This document shows, one piece after another, positions 8,028-15,695 of a stretch of DNA of 20,476 bases. The position numbers and the translations under genes are program-made. Position 1 is the first letter of the stretch. The number at the start of each line of letters is the position of its first letter. Source of the stretch: an uncultured Bilophila sp. (GTDB lineage Bacteria > Desulfobacterota > Desulfovibrionia > Desulfovibrionales > Desulfovibrionaceae); assembly GCA_902373525.1 (NCBI GenBank), contig CABKMN010000042.1:1-20476 (forward strand), read 5' to 3'. A model generated the notes under the pieces. That model was not told the origin of the DNA. It searched no databases and saw only the letters and a list, made by a program, of their open reading frames with translations.

Positions 8028-9284
8028 TTACGAAGCGATATGCGCTTCGGTGTCGTAGATGTACAGCGGCGGGGCCTTCTTGTCGATGACCGCGTCGTTG
8101 ATCACGCACTCCTTCACGCCGGGCATGGAGGGAAGCTGATACATGATGTCGAGCATGACGCTTTCCATGACGTTGCGCAGGCCGCGCGCGCCGGTCTTGC
8201 GCTCGATGGCCTTGTGGGCGATGGCGCGCAGCGCGTCGGAGGTGAAGCGCAGGGTCACGTTGTCCAGCTCGAACAGCTTCTGGTACTGCCGGGTGAGGGC
8301 GTTCTTGGGTTCGGTGAGGATGCGGACGAGGTCTTCCTCGCCGAGATCGTCCACGTGCGTGAGGACCGGGATGCGGCCCACGAATTCGGGGATGAGCCCG
8401 AACTGCACGAGGTCGGCGGGATGCACCTGTTCCAGCAGTTCGCCGAGGGTGCGTTCCTTCTTGGTTTCCACCTTGGCCCCGAAGCCCATGCTCCCGCCGC
8501 GCGTGCGCTGTTCCACGATCTTGTCCAGACCGATGAACGCGCCGCCCACGATGAACAGGATGTTCGAGGTGTCCATGCGGATGAATTCCTGCTGCGGGTG
8601 CTTGCGGCCGCCCTTGGGAGGAATGTTGGCCTCCGTGCCTTCGATGATCTTGAGCAGGGCCTGCTGCACGCCTTCGCCGGACACGTCGCGGGTGATGGAC
8701 GGGCCGTCCGCCTTGCGGGAAATCTTGTCGATTTCGTCGATGTAGATGATCCCCTTGCGGGCGGATTCGAGATCGTAGTCGGCGTTCTGGAGCAGTTGGA
8801 CGAGGATGTTTTCCACGTCTTCGCCCACATACCCGGCTTCGGTCAGCGTGGTGGCGTCCGCGATGGCGAACGGCACGCGCAGGACGCGGGCCAGCGTCTT
8901 GGCGAGCAGGGTCTTGCCGCTGCCGGAGGGGCCGACCAGCAGGATGTTGCTCTTTTCCAGCTCGACGTCGTCGTCGCCCTTCATGGCGTCGGCGTAGAAC
9001 ACGCGTTTGTAGTGGTTGTGCACCGCCACGGCGAGGATTTTCTTGGCCTCGTCCTGACCGATGACGTACTCGTCGAGCCGGGCCTTGATCTCCTGCGGCG
9101 TGAGCAGGCGGTCGTCTTCGTGGAGCTGTTCGACGGCGCTCTGGGCCATCATTTCATTGCAGGAGGCGACGCACTCGTCACAGATGTGCACGCCGTCCGG
9201 CCCGGAAATGAGCTGATTGACCTGCATTTCGCTCCTGCCGCAGAAAGAGCAGCGGGGTTCGTTCGGGGGAGTGGTATTGGACAT
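8028..9284 (-). CDS. clpX: ClpX, ATPase and unfoldase subunit of ClpXP
   Basis: 418-residue AAA+ hexamer that recognises tagged proteins, unfolds them and feeds them to ClpP. The N-terminal zinc-binding domain uses C12, C15, C35 and C38. Walker A is GPSGSGKT (118-125), Walker B IIYIDEID (179-186); the pore and sensor regions are intact, and the ClpP-docking loop reads MGF within GGSMGFGAK (263-271), equivalent to the IGF loop. The length is standard. ATG at 9284 lies 8 bases after the clpP stop, so the two are co-transcribed and probably co-translated. A hairpin follows the stop, before lon. Confidence 0.97.
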   Translation of the reverse strand: MSNTTPPNEPRCSFCGRSEMQVNQLISGPDGVHICDECVASCNEMMAQSAVEQLHEDDRLLTPQEIKARLDEYVIGQDEAKKILAVAVHNHYKRVFYADAMKGDDDVELEKSNILLVGPSGSGKTLLAKTLARVLRVPFAIADATTLTEAGYVGEDVENILVQLLQNADYDLESARKGIIYIDEIDKISRKADGPSITRDVSGEGVQQALLKIIEGTEANIPPKGGRKHPQQEFIRMDTSNILFIVGGAFIGLDKIVEQRTRGGSMGFGAKVETKKERTLGELLEQVHPADLVQFGLIPEFVGRIPVLTHVDDLGEEDLVRILTEPKNALTRQYQKLFELDNVTLRFTSDALRAIAHKAIERKTGARGLRNVMESVMLDIMYQLPSMPGVKECVINDAVIDKKAPPLYIYDTEAHIAS

Positions 9285-9292
9285 TGGCGTTC

Positions 9293-9916
9293 CTATTCGG
9301 ACTTTTGGGCGACGAGGTCGCGGCGGGAGGTGAGCACCCGGTCCACGAGGCCGTAGGCCCGCGCCGTTTCGGCGGTCATGAAGTTGTCGCGCTCGGTGTC
9401 CTGAGCGATTTTTTCGACGGGCTGCCCGGTGTGTTTCGCGAGCAGGCCGTTGAGGGTTTCGCGCATGCGCAGGATTTCGCGGGCGTGGATGTCGATGTCG
9501 GAGGCCTGCCCCTGGAAGCCGCCGAGGGGCTGGTGAATCATCACCTGACTGTTGGGCAGGGCGTAGCGCATGCCCTTCTGTCCGGCGCTGAGCAGGAAGG
9601 CGCCCATGCTGGCGGCGCGGCCCATGCACACGGTGGAGACGGGCGGGGTGATGTAGTTCATGGTGTCGTAGATCGCCATGCCCGCGGTGACGGAGCCGCC
9701 GGGGCTGTTGATGTAGAGGTAGATTTCCTTTTCGGGGTCCTGCGATTCGAGGAAGAGGAGCTGGGCGCAGATGACCGCCGCGACCTGATCGTTGACCTCG
9801 GTGCCGAGGAGGACGATGCGGTCTTTCAGGAGGCGGGAAAAGATGTCGTAGGTCCGTTCCGTGCGGCCCGACGTTTCCACGACGTAGGGGATGGTCATAT
9901 CGAGAATGTCTTGCAT
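9293..9916 (-). CDS. clpP: ClpP, protease subunit of ClpXP
   Basis: 207-residue serine protease that forms a 14-subunit chamber and degrades substrates delivered by ClpX. The catalytic triad is S103 (GRAASMGAFLL), H128 (VMIHQPLGG) and D177 (DTERDNFMT). The N-terminal stretch IPYVVETSGRTERTYDIFSR is typical, including the short segment that is processed in other species. The length is standard for a single-copy proteobacterial ClpP. It sits between tig and clpX, in the conserved tig-clpP-clpX order; tig ends 166 bases upstream with a terminator-like hairpin between them, so clpP may also have its own promoter. Confidence 0.97.
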   Translation of the reverse strand: MQDILDMTIPYVVETSGRTERTYDIFSRLLKDRIVLLGTEVNDQVAAVICAQLLFLESQDPEKEIYLYINSPGGSVTAGMAIYDTMNYITPPVSTVCMGRAASMGAFLLSAGQKGMRYALPNSQVMIHQPLGGFQGQASDIDIHAREILRMRETLNGLLAKHTGQPVEKIAQDTERDNFMTAETARAYGLVDRVLTSRRDLVAQKSE

Positions 9917-9988
9917 GGTAACTCCGAATAAAATGGTAGAGGCTTTCCCGCAGAGATAAGCACGATTGCGCCGTTGTCTCGGGACAAA

Positions 9989-10002
9989 CCCGTAAAAACG
10001 GG
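9989..10002. promoter_or_regulatory. Small inverted repeat upstream of clpP
   Basis: CCCGTAAAAACGGG, a perfect 5-bp stem with a four-base loop, lies 73 bases before the clpP ATG. It could be an operator or a small RNA hairpin. No convincing -35/-10 pair for clpP was found around it. Confidence 0.25.
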
Positions 10003-10024
10003 AAATAGCACAGGGGCCCCATAC

Positions 10025-10056
10025 AATAAAGAGGGGAGTGCGGACACCCCCCTCCT
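10025..10056 (-). terminator. Intrinsic terminator after tig
   Basis: On the minus strand GAGGGGGGTG-TCCG-CACTCCCCTC (10031-10054) is followed by TTTATTGTAT: a 10-bp GC-rich stem with one G-U pair and a T-rich tail. It starts 29 bases after the tig stop. It would end most tig transcripts, or act as a partial terminator before clpP. Confidence 0.7.
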
Positions 10057-10082
10057 TTTCAAGAGCCGGAAAAAGCGACGGA

Positions 10083-11411
10083 TTACTTGTCGGCTTCGGC
10101 GGCGTCTTCCTTCAGGCTGATGGCTTCGACCTCGGTGACCTTGGCCTTGCTGTAGACGAGCTCCATAGCCTTGTCGGCGAGGATGCGGTCACGCAGTTCG
10201 TGGATCAGGCCGCTCTTGTGGTAGGCTTCGCTGAGCTTCTTGTAGTCCTGCTGGGCGCGCATGGCCATGCCGTAGATGGCCATTTCGACTTCCTGTTCGG
10301 ACACGGTGAGGTGTTCCTTCTGGGCGAGCGCCATCAGGAAGACCTGCGGACGCAGGGTTTCGAGGGCTTCCTTCTTGGCTTCCTCGCGCTTTTCGTCCTG
10401 CGCCTGTTCCTTGCGGAGGTCGTCGATGCCCATGCGCTGGAGCTTCATGGCCTGTTCCTGCATCACGCGTTCGACGCGGGCGTCCAGCATGGCTTCCGGA
10501 ATGTCGAAGGTCACCTGTTCGACGAGGCCGTCGAGGAGCTTCTTCATGGCCTGGCTGCGGGCGGTCTGGGCCTTGGTGCCGGCGATGTGCTCGACGATGG
10601 AGGCCTTCATCTTCTCGACGTTTTCCTGACCGACCTTCTTGGCGAAGTCATCGGTCACTTCGGGCTTCTGGCTGGACTGGATTTTGTTCACCTTGATGGT
10701 GAAGGTGACGGTCTTTCCGGCCAGAGGCTTGTGGGGGTAGTCGTCGGGGAACTTGACCGGGCCGGTCTTTTCCTCGCCGACCTTGGCGGTCTTCACGAGG
10801 GCTTCGAAGTCGGGAAGAGCCTGACCCTGACCGAGGGCCACACCGAAGTTTTCGCCCTGCACGTCGTCGATCTTGTTGCCTTCCTCGTCGGCGCCGGAGT
10901 AGTCCACATCGACGGTGTCGCCGTCCTGAGGCAGGCGGTCTTCGGTGACTTCGACGAGTTCGGCCATGCTGCCGCGGAGGCGTTCGATGATTTCGTTGAC
11001 GTCGTCATCGGACACGTCGGCCTTGGCCTGATCCACTTCGAGGCCGTCGTAGTTGGGGAATTCGATGTCGGGCAGCACGTCGAAGGTGATGGAGCACTTG
11101 AATTCGGCGTTGCGGGCGAAGGCTTCGTGGTTGTCCATTTCCATGCTGGAAACGGGGGTCAGGTTGGCATCCTTGAGAACCTGCTGGAGAAGGGCGTTGA
11201 TCTTGTCCTGCGTGGCGTGCGCGTAGACGTCTTCGGCGAAGCGCTTTTCCACCACGGAGGCGGGCACCTTGCCCTTGCGGAAACCGGGAAGGACGAGGTC
11301 CTTCTGATAACCGGCGACGGCGGCGTTGATGGCGGCGTTCACGTCATCCGCGCTCAGGGTGAGGGCGATTGTTTTCCGAGTGGGGGAAACGTTTTCAACG
11401 ACAAATTCCAT
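10083..11411 (-). CDS. tig: Trigger factor, ribosome-associated chaperone
   Basis: 442-residue chaperone that binds the ribosome exit tunnel and shelters new chains. The N-terminal domain has the ribosome-docking signature GFRKGKVP (43-50); a FKBP-type prolyl isomerase domain spans about 160-245 (DGDTVDVDYSGADEEG); the C-terminal helical arms (about 250-425) form the substrate cradle and are rich in K, E and Q. I chose ATG at 11411 because AAGGAG lies just upstream and the protein then begins MEFVVENVSPTRK as in the family; the open frame continues further upstream without homology. The gene heads the tig-clpP-clpX-lon block and follows tRNA-Leu. Confidence 0.96.
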   Translation of the reverse strand: MEFVVENVSPTRKTIALTLSADDVNAAINAAVAGYQKDLVLPGFRKGKVPASVVEKRFAEDVYAHATQDKINALLQQVLKDANLTPVSSMEMDNHEAFARNAEFKCSITFDVLPDIEFPNYDGLEVDQAKADVSDDDVNEIIERLRGSMAELVEVTEDRLPQDGDTVDVDYSGADEEGNKIDDVQGENFGVALGQGQALPDFEALVKTAKVGEEKTGPVKFPDDYPHKPLAGKTVTFTIKVNKIQSSQKPEVTDDFAKKVGQENVEKMKASIVEHIAGTKAQTARSQAMKKLLDGLVEQVTFDIPEAMLDARVERVMQEQAMKLQRMGIDDLRKEQAQDEKREEAKKEALETLRPQVFLMALAQKEHLTVSEQEVEMAIYGMAMRAQQDYKKLSEAYHKSGLIHELRDRILADKAMELVYSKAKVTEVEAISLKEDAAEADK

Positions 11412-11480
11412 GGGGGTTCTCCTTGGGAGCCGACCTTGATGAGGGTGCGGACTGACGAACTTGTTTATGAGAGCAGATTG

Positions 11481-11509
11481 CTTTTGAAAAGTGAAACCTT
11501 TCAAAGGTT
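11481..11509. promoter_or_regulatory. Two adjacent palindromes in the tig upstream region
   Basis: CTTTTGAAAAG (11481-11491) and AACCTTTCAAAGGTT (11495-11509) are both perfect odd-centred palindromes, centres 16 bases apart, 70-98 bases upstream of the tig ATG. They share the core TTT-N-AAA. This spacing suits two half-sites of a regulator on one face of the helix, or they may surround a promoter. A -10-like CATAAA lies nearer the gene at the right distance from neither palindrome, so no promoter is called. Confidence 0.35.
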
Positions 11510-11653
11510 CATTCTGCCGAAGAGCGCGGTCTGCGGCGAAATCCATGCCGCTTTGCGGCGGGCGGCGCGATCTGTCCGCCGCCACGCATTCCAACGGGGA
11601 CGCTGAAATGCTCTGATGCAAAACACGGGGTCTGCATGCGCCGTGAGGCCGTC

Positions 11654-11736
11654 TGGTGCGAGAGGGGGGAGTTGAACCCCCACGGAAATCCGCTGGATTC
11701 TAAGTCCAGTGCGTCTACCAATTCCGCCACTCTCGC
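11654..11736 (-). tRNA. tRNA-Leu, anticodon UAG
   Basis: The minus strand folds as a class II tRNA. The 7-bp acceptor stem is GCGAGAG with CTCTCGC, followed by an encoded ACCA end (11654-11657). The D-arm contains GGTAGACGC. The anticodon arm is CTGGA-CTTAGAA-TCCAG with TAG as anticodon. A variable stem CGG-ATTT-CCG and a T-arm GGGGG-TTCAACT-CCCCC complete it. It reads CUN leucine codons, mainly CUA. A sigma-70-like promoter lies just upstream; tig follows 242 bases downstream with no clear terminator between. Confidence 0.96.
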
Positions 11737-11758
11737 CCGGAGAGCACACAAGGGGAGA

Positions 11759-11787
11759 AGCATAGCGTGTCTTGCCGAAAATCGCAA
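11759..11787 (-). promoter_or_regulatory. Sigma-70-like promoter for tRNA-Leu
   Basis: On the minus strand TTGCGA (11782-11787), a 17-base spacer, then TATGCT (11759-11764). Each hexamer matches four of six consensus bases with optimal spacing. Transcription would start about 15 bases before the mature tRNA end, as expected for a tRNA precursor. It may also read through into tig. Confidence 0.6.
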
Positions 11788-11823
11788 GGCTGGAAGGAGG
11801 GAAGCGGCCCCCGAAGGCCCCGT

Positions 11824-12666
11824 TCAGACCGGGGGCGCGTCGTCGTACGCCGTCCCGACCCCGAGGGAGGCGCCTTCCGAACGCCGACGGCGTTTTTTGC
11901 CCGCCCGTTTCGCGCCACCGATCCAGATGACGGCCCCGGTCCGCCCGCATACGCCGTCGCGGCTGCGGGAGAAAAAGGCTTCGGGAAGCGACGCCGTACA
12001 CAGGTCGAGACCGAACAGCGCCTCTTCCGGCAGCCCGGCTTCGGCGAGTTGGTCGTGCGTCAAACGCCAGAGGTTCAGGGTCCGGGAACGCGCGTCGAAC
12101 CAGCGCTCGAAGGCCGCTCCCCAGTCCTCCTCGAAGCGTTCGCAAACCGTCCTTGCGGGACCGAGGCTCGGGCCGCGCACGGCGAGCAGATCGCGCGGCG
12201 TAAGGCCGTACCGTCGGCAAAAGGCCGCGATGCCCCTTCCGAGGAATCCGGAGCGGCTTTCCCGCTTGCCGACGCGGAAGGCCGCGACGTGCTCCCCGGC
12301 GCGATCCGTCACCAGCACGGGCTGGGCGTCTGCGGTCCTGATCACGAGGCCGAAGCCCCGGCGGTCCGTCGCCATGCCCCCGCCGCACGGGAACGGGGGA
12401 GCGGCGTCGAAATCGTCCGTCGGCGCGGCGGGCGGATCGAACACGACGGCGTCGGAACGCTGATCCAGCTCCGCGAGGGCGGACAGGCCGAGGGTCGCCG
12501 CGAATTCCCGCCGGTTGCGGGACACGCGGTGCGGATCGTCGCCCACGTCGAAGGCGATGTTGCCGTGGGCGTACGGGCCTTCGGAAACGCCCCACGCCCG
12601 CGTCTGGAACGCGCAGCGTACCCGGGGCACGCCGTAAAAGGGAAAAGGCAGAAAGCTCAGGGGCAC
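11824..12666 (-). CDS. PgeF/YfiH-like laccase-domain paralogue lacking the metal-site residues
   Basis: 280 residues, co-linear with the complete paralogue at 14940-15695 and roughly 60-70% identical by eye (shared: VRCAFQTR, WGVSEGPY, GNIAF, RGPSLGP, LFGLDLCTAS, VIWI). All three zinc/catalytic positions are replaced: QVHGD becomes QRSD with a one-residue deletion (H71 lost), TADCQPV becomes TADAQPV (C115 to A114), and FHIGWRG becomes FRVGKRE (H132 to R131, W to K). The GDGLAT aspartate is also lost (GGGMAT). The reading frame is intact, so it may be a pseudoenzyme or an early-stage pseudogene. About 30 extra C-terminal residues include a basic run, KRAGKKRRRR. The start is GTG with GGGAGGAA upstream. 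tRNA-Leu follows 87 bases downstream. Confidence 0.85.
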   Translation of the reverse strand: MPLSFLPFPFYGVPRVRCAFQTRAWGVSEGPYAHGNIAFDVGDDPHRVSRNRREFAATLGLSALAELDQRSDAVVFDPPAAPTDDFDAAPPFPCGGGMATDRRGFGLVIRTADAQPVLVTDRAGEHVAAFRVGKRESRSGFLGRGIAAFCRRYGLTPRDLLAVRGPSLGPARTVCERFEEDWGAAFERWFDARSRTLNLWRLTHDQLAEAGLPEEALFGLDLCTASLPEAFFSRSRDGVCGRTGAVIWIGGAKRAGKKRRRRSEGASLGVGTAYDDAPPV

Positions 12667-12775
12667 GGGGTTCCTCCCTTGTCGCTTTGGGATGGTTCGA
12701 AAGCGCGTCTGCGCCGCCGCGCCCGTCCCCTCCGGGGCACGGGGCTTTGCCGGGTTCCTGAACCGCGTCCCGCCC

Positions 12776-12857
12776 CGCCGCGCCCAGGAGCCGGAACCGC
12801 AAGACCGGCGAGATCGAGGTCGTGGTCAGCCCGTCCCGCCGTGCCCAGGAGCCGGAA
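12776..12857. repeat. 21-bp direct repeat, 61 bp apart
   Basis: CGCCGCGCCCAGGAGCCGGA(A) at 12776-12796 recurs with one change (CGCCGTGCC...) at 12837-12857. The second copy extends into an inverted repeat CCGTGCC...GGCACGG. The 61-base offset is the same as that of the 15-bp repeat at 1148/1209, perhaps by chance. Function unknown. Confidence 0.55.
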
Positions 12858-12912
12858 ACCGGCACGGCAGGGCGTACAGCGGACTGACGGTGTCCGTATC
12901 GCCCGAGGGGGG

Positions 12913-12980
12913 CGAGAAGCGGGCCGTGTAGGCGGTTTAGAAGATAAAAGTTACATGCGCCATCGCGCGCACGAGAAGCC
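12913..12980. repeat. 59-bp intergenic repeat, inverted copy 2
   Basis: Reverse complement of 2922-2989 with three mismatches in the first 67 bases. It is bounded on both sides by a CGAGAAGC-type end, so it equals one full 59-bp unit plus the first nine bases of the next. The central GAAGATAAAAGTTACATG is identical in both copies. At this locus the similarity stops exactly where copy 1 continues into a second unit. Confidence 0.8.
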
Positions 12981-13186
12981 GATCCAAAGGGCGGCGAAGC
13001 GCGTGGGGCGGGCCTTCGGAGGCATCGTACGCAGTGCGATTCCCCGGCGTGGGGCGGGGCCGGAAGGACGGCCTGCTCGTATGGTGCCGCCGTAGCGCAG
13101 GAAAGACGGAGTTCCGCCCGCCGGAGGCGTTGCGCCGGGCGTGCTGTTCATACGGCTCGGGAGCGGAACCGCATCCGCAGGAGGCG

Positions 13187-14935
13187 TCACGCGCTCCCGT
13201 ATTCCTTCAGCTTCCTGTACAGGGTGGCGACGCCGATGCCGAGGGCGGCGGCCGCGGCCTTCTTGCCGGGCGTATCGTCGCCGTAGAGGCGCACGGCGTC
13301 GAGGATGGCGCGGCGTTCCAGCTCGCGGAGCGGAACGACGCCTCCGGGAACCGCCTGCGGCGCGGGAGCCTCGGCGTCCGGCGCGCCCCGCACCGAGGCG
13401 GGCAGCAGATCGGGCCGCAGGACGCCGCCGGGCGGAGCCATGTTGACCATGAATTCCATCACGTTCTCGAATTCGCGCACGTTGCCGGGCCACGGGTAGG
13501 CCGACAGGGCCGCGAGCAGGCCGGGCCCGATTTCGGGGACCGGCTTGTTGAACCGGGCGCTGTACCGGGCGAGGAAATGCGTGGCCAGCAGTTCGACGTC
13601 CCCGTGCCGTTCGCGCAGGGGGGGGACCCGGAGCGGGATCACGTTCAGGCGGTAAAAGAGGTCCTCGCGGAACCGGCCCTGCCGTACGGCTTCGGCAAGG
13701 TCCTCGTTCGTGGCGGCGATGATGCGGATGTCCACCTCGATGAGCCGGTTGGAGCCGAGGCGGGTAAAGGTCCGCTCCTGAAGCACGCGGAGGAGCTTCA
13801 CCTGAAGGTAGAGCGGCATGGTGCCGACCTCGTCGAGGAACAGCACGCCCCGGTGGGCCAGCTCGAACTTGCCGATGCGGCCTTTGGCGTTCGCGCCGGT
13901 GAACGCCCCGCCCGCGTAGCCGAACAGTTCGCTTTCGAGCAGCGCGTCGGGGATCGCCCCGCAGTTGATGCCGATGAAGGGTTTGTCGCGGCGGTCGCTG
14001 GCGGCGTGGACGGCGCGGGCCACCAGTTCCTTGCCCGTGCCGGACTCGCCGCTGATGAGCACGGTGGACGTGGACCCCGCGATCTGGCGGAGCTGGTCCT
14101 TGAGCCGGAGCATGGCGGGGGAACGCCCGAGGAGGCTCTCGATTCCCGAGGAGGCGTCCCCGATGGAGGAGACGCGGCCCATCATGCGCGGCAGGGATTC
14201 GAAGGTGAGGACCGTGGCGAAATGGTAGTCCGAGGGCGTGAGCGGCGACATCTGTCCCATGAGGGTGAGCTTGCGCCCCCGCGCGGAGACGACGAATTCC
14301 TCCATGTCCGAAAAGGCTTCCCCGGTCCGCTTGAAGGTGACGTCCGTGGGCAGGCCCTCCCCGAGGCCGAGGTCGCGGCGGGCCACGTCGTTGAGGTAGG
14401 AAATGCCGCCCTTGGCGTTGAAGATGACGATGCCCCGGCTGTTGATGTCCAGAATCCGCAGCATGATGTCGAGAAAGGACTGCGCCCGGAGCAGGCTCGC
14501 GTGGTCGCGGAGCTTGTGGAGGATGAACTCCGCGCACTGCTCGATGAACTGGATGTACACGTCCCGCCGCGCGAGCACGCGGGCGCGGTCCCCGTCCGTG
14601 GAGCAGACCAGCCCGATGACCCCGAGCACGTCGTCGCCGTCGATGATCGGCGTGCTGACGGAAAGCGTTTCCCGGCAGACGTCCCGTCCCGCGCAGCGCG
14701 TGCAGATGAAATGTTCGCGGGGTCTTTCCAGAACGAAGGTGCGCCGGATACGCATGACGTGGCGGTAGATTTCGCCTTCGGCGCGGATGTTTTCGCCCAC
14801 CGCGTCGGCGTAGAGCCCCGTCCCGGCGAGGCGGGTGAGGCCCGCGTCCACGATTTCCACGTCCACGCCCGTCACCGAGGCGATGAGCTGCGCGTAGCGG
14901 GACGCGGTGTCCCGAATGTCCCGGAGCGTCGGCAT
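13187..14935 (-). CDS. Sigma-54-dependent activator with N-terminal cysteine-containing sensor
   Basis: 582 residues. The N-terminal sensor (about 1-140) resembles the sugar-diacid/GAF-type input of this regulator group and carries C78-x2-C81-x5-C87 just before SVSTPIIDGDDVLGVIGLV. A PAS-like region follows (about 150-250, GIVIFNAKGGISYLN). The AAA+ domain (268-500) has Walker A GESGTGKE (296-303), an intact GAFTGA loop (343-348) and Walker B VLFLDE (364-369). A Fis-type helix-turn-helix closes it (535-582). It lacks a receiver domain, so it should respond to a ligand or redox state. The cysteines may bind a metal or cluster, which is inference. It starts 4 bases after the complete pgeF gene, so the two are co-transcribed. 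The target is unknown. Confidence 0.9.
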   Translation of the reverse strand: MPTLRDIRDTASRYAQLIASVTGVDVEIVDAGLTRLAGTGLYADAVGENIRAEGEIYRHVMRIRRTFVLERPREHFICTRCAGRDVCRETLSVSTPIIDGDDVLGVIGLVCSTDGDRARVLARRDVYIQFIEQCAEFILHKLRDHASLLRAQSFLDIMLRILDINSRGIVIFNAKGGISYLNDVARRDLGLGEGLPTDVTFKRTGEAFSDMEEFVVSARGRKLTLMGQMSPLTPSDYHFATVLTFESLPRMMGRVSSIGDASSGIESLLGRSPAMLRLKDQLRQIAGSTSTVLISGESGTGKELVARAVHAASDRRDKPFIGINCGAIPDALLESELFGYAGGAFTGANAKGRIGKFELAHRGVLFLDEVGTMPLYLQVKLLRVLQERTFTRLGSNRLIEVDIRIIAATNEDLAEAVRQGRFREDLFYRLNVIPLRVPPLRERHGDVELLATHFLARYSARFNKPVPEIGPGLLAALSAYPWPGNVREFENVMEFMVNMAPPGGVLRPDLLPASVRGAPDAEAPAPQAVPGGVVPLRELERRAILDAVRLYGDDTPGKKAAAAALGIGVATLYRKLKEYGSA

Positions 14936-14939
14936 GGGA

Positions 14940-15695
14940 TCAGGCGATCCAGATGACGCCGGCCTGCCGCCCGCAGAGGCGGTCCCGGCGGTAGGAGAAG
15001 AAGGTGTCCGGCATGGAGGCCGTGCACAGGTCGAGGCCGAAAAGCTGATCGTCCGGCAGTCCCGCTTCCGCGAGCTGGGCGCGGGTCAGCGCCCAGAGGT
15101 TCATGGTCCTGTCGCGGGCGTTGAACCATTCCGCGAAGTCCGGGCCCCATTCCGCGTCGTAGTTGACGAATTCGGCGCGCTGCGGGCCGAGGCTCGGTCC
15201 GCGCACGGCGAACAGATCGCGGGCCGCGAGGCCGTAACGCTCGCAGAAGGCCGCGATCCCGGACTGGAGAAAGCGCAGGCGGTTGCCGCGCCAGCCGATG
15301 TGGAAGGCCGCGATGTGGCGGCCTCCGCGATGGGCCACCAGCACGGGCTGGCAGTCGGCGGTCTTGATGACCAGCCCGAAGCCGGGCTTGTCCGTGGCGA
15401 GGCCGTCGCCTTCGGGAAAGGCCGGGGGCTCCACGAAGCGTTCCAGCGGCGCGGACGGCGGATCGAAGACCAGCCTGTCGCCGTGCACCTGATGGAGTTC
15501 CGCGAACGCGGGGATTTCGAGGGAGGCCGCAAGGTCCAGCCGGTTGGCGGAGACGCGCAGGGGATCGTCGCCCACGGTGAAGGCGATGTTCCCGCCGCCG
15601 TAGGGGCCTTCCGAGACGCCCCAGTCGCGGGTCTGGAAGGCGCAGCGGACGCCCTCCACGCCGGGGAAGCGGAAGGGGATGAAGCTCAGAGCCAT
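14940..15695 (-). CDS. pgeF: PgeF/YfiH laccase-domain protein (complete copy)
   Basis: 251-residue protein of the DUF152/YfiH family. In E. coli PgeF has been linked to removing misincorporated L-serine from peptidoglycan precursors; relatives act on purine nucleosides or phenols. The metal-site residues are all present: H71 (HQVHGD), C115 (TADCQPV) and H132 (FHIGWRGN), plus RGPSLGP (165-171) and the C-terminal FFSYRRD and GR. The length is normal. ATG at 15695 overlaps the end of the cyclo-ligase gene by 10 bases, and the sigma-54 activator starts 4 bases after its stop, so all three form an operon. A degenerate paralogue lies 2.3 kb downstream. Confidence 0.9.
   Translation of the reverse strand: MALSFIPFRFPGVEGVRCAFQTRDWGVSEGPYGGGNIAFTVGDDPLRVSANRLDLAASLEIPAFAELHQVHGDRLVFDPPSAPLERFVEPPAFPEGDGLATDKPGFGLVIKTADCQPVLVAHRGGRHIAAFHIGWRGNRLRFLQSGIAAFCERYGLAARDLFAVRGPSLGPQRAEFVNYDAEWGPDFAEWFNARDRTMNLWALTRAQLAEAGLPDDQLFGLDLCTASMPDTFFSYRRDRLCGRQAGVIWIA

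Larger units (their letters stand above)
12667..13186. other. 520-base gene-free gap
   Basis: This gap between the sigma-54 regulator and the degenerate pgeF copy holds one copy of the 59-bp repeat, a pair of 21-bp direct repeats and the leader of the pgeF copy, with a GC hairpin near 12721-12745. I find no convincing gene: short open frames on both strands lack ribosome binding sites. No clear promoter for the pgeF copy is visible. Confidence 0.6.

Noticed and set aside
12951..13151. 66-residue open frame after the sigma-54 regulator, ending inside the 59-bp repeat
   Set aside because: No ribosome binding site, no recognisable motif, Pro/Arg-rich translation typical of GC-rich non-coding DNA. 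Its last residues come from the repeat.
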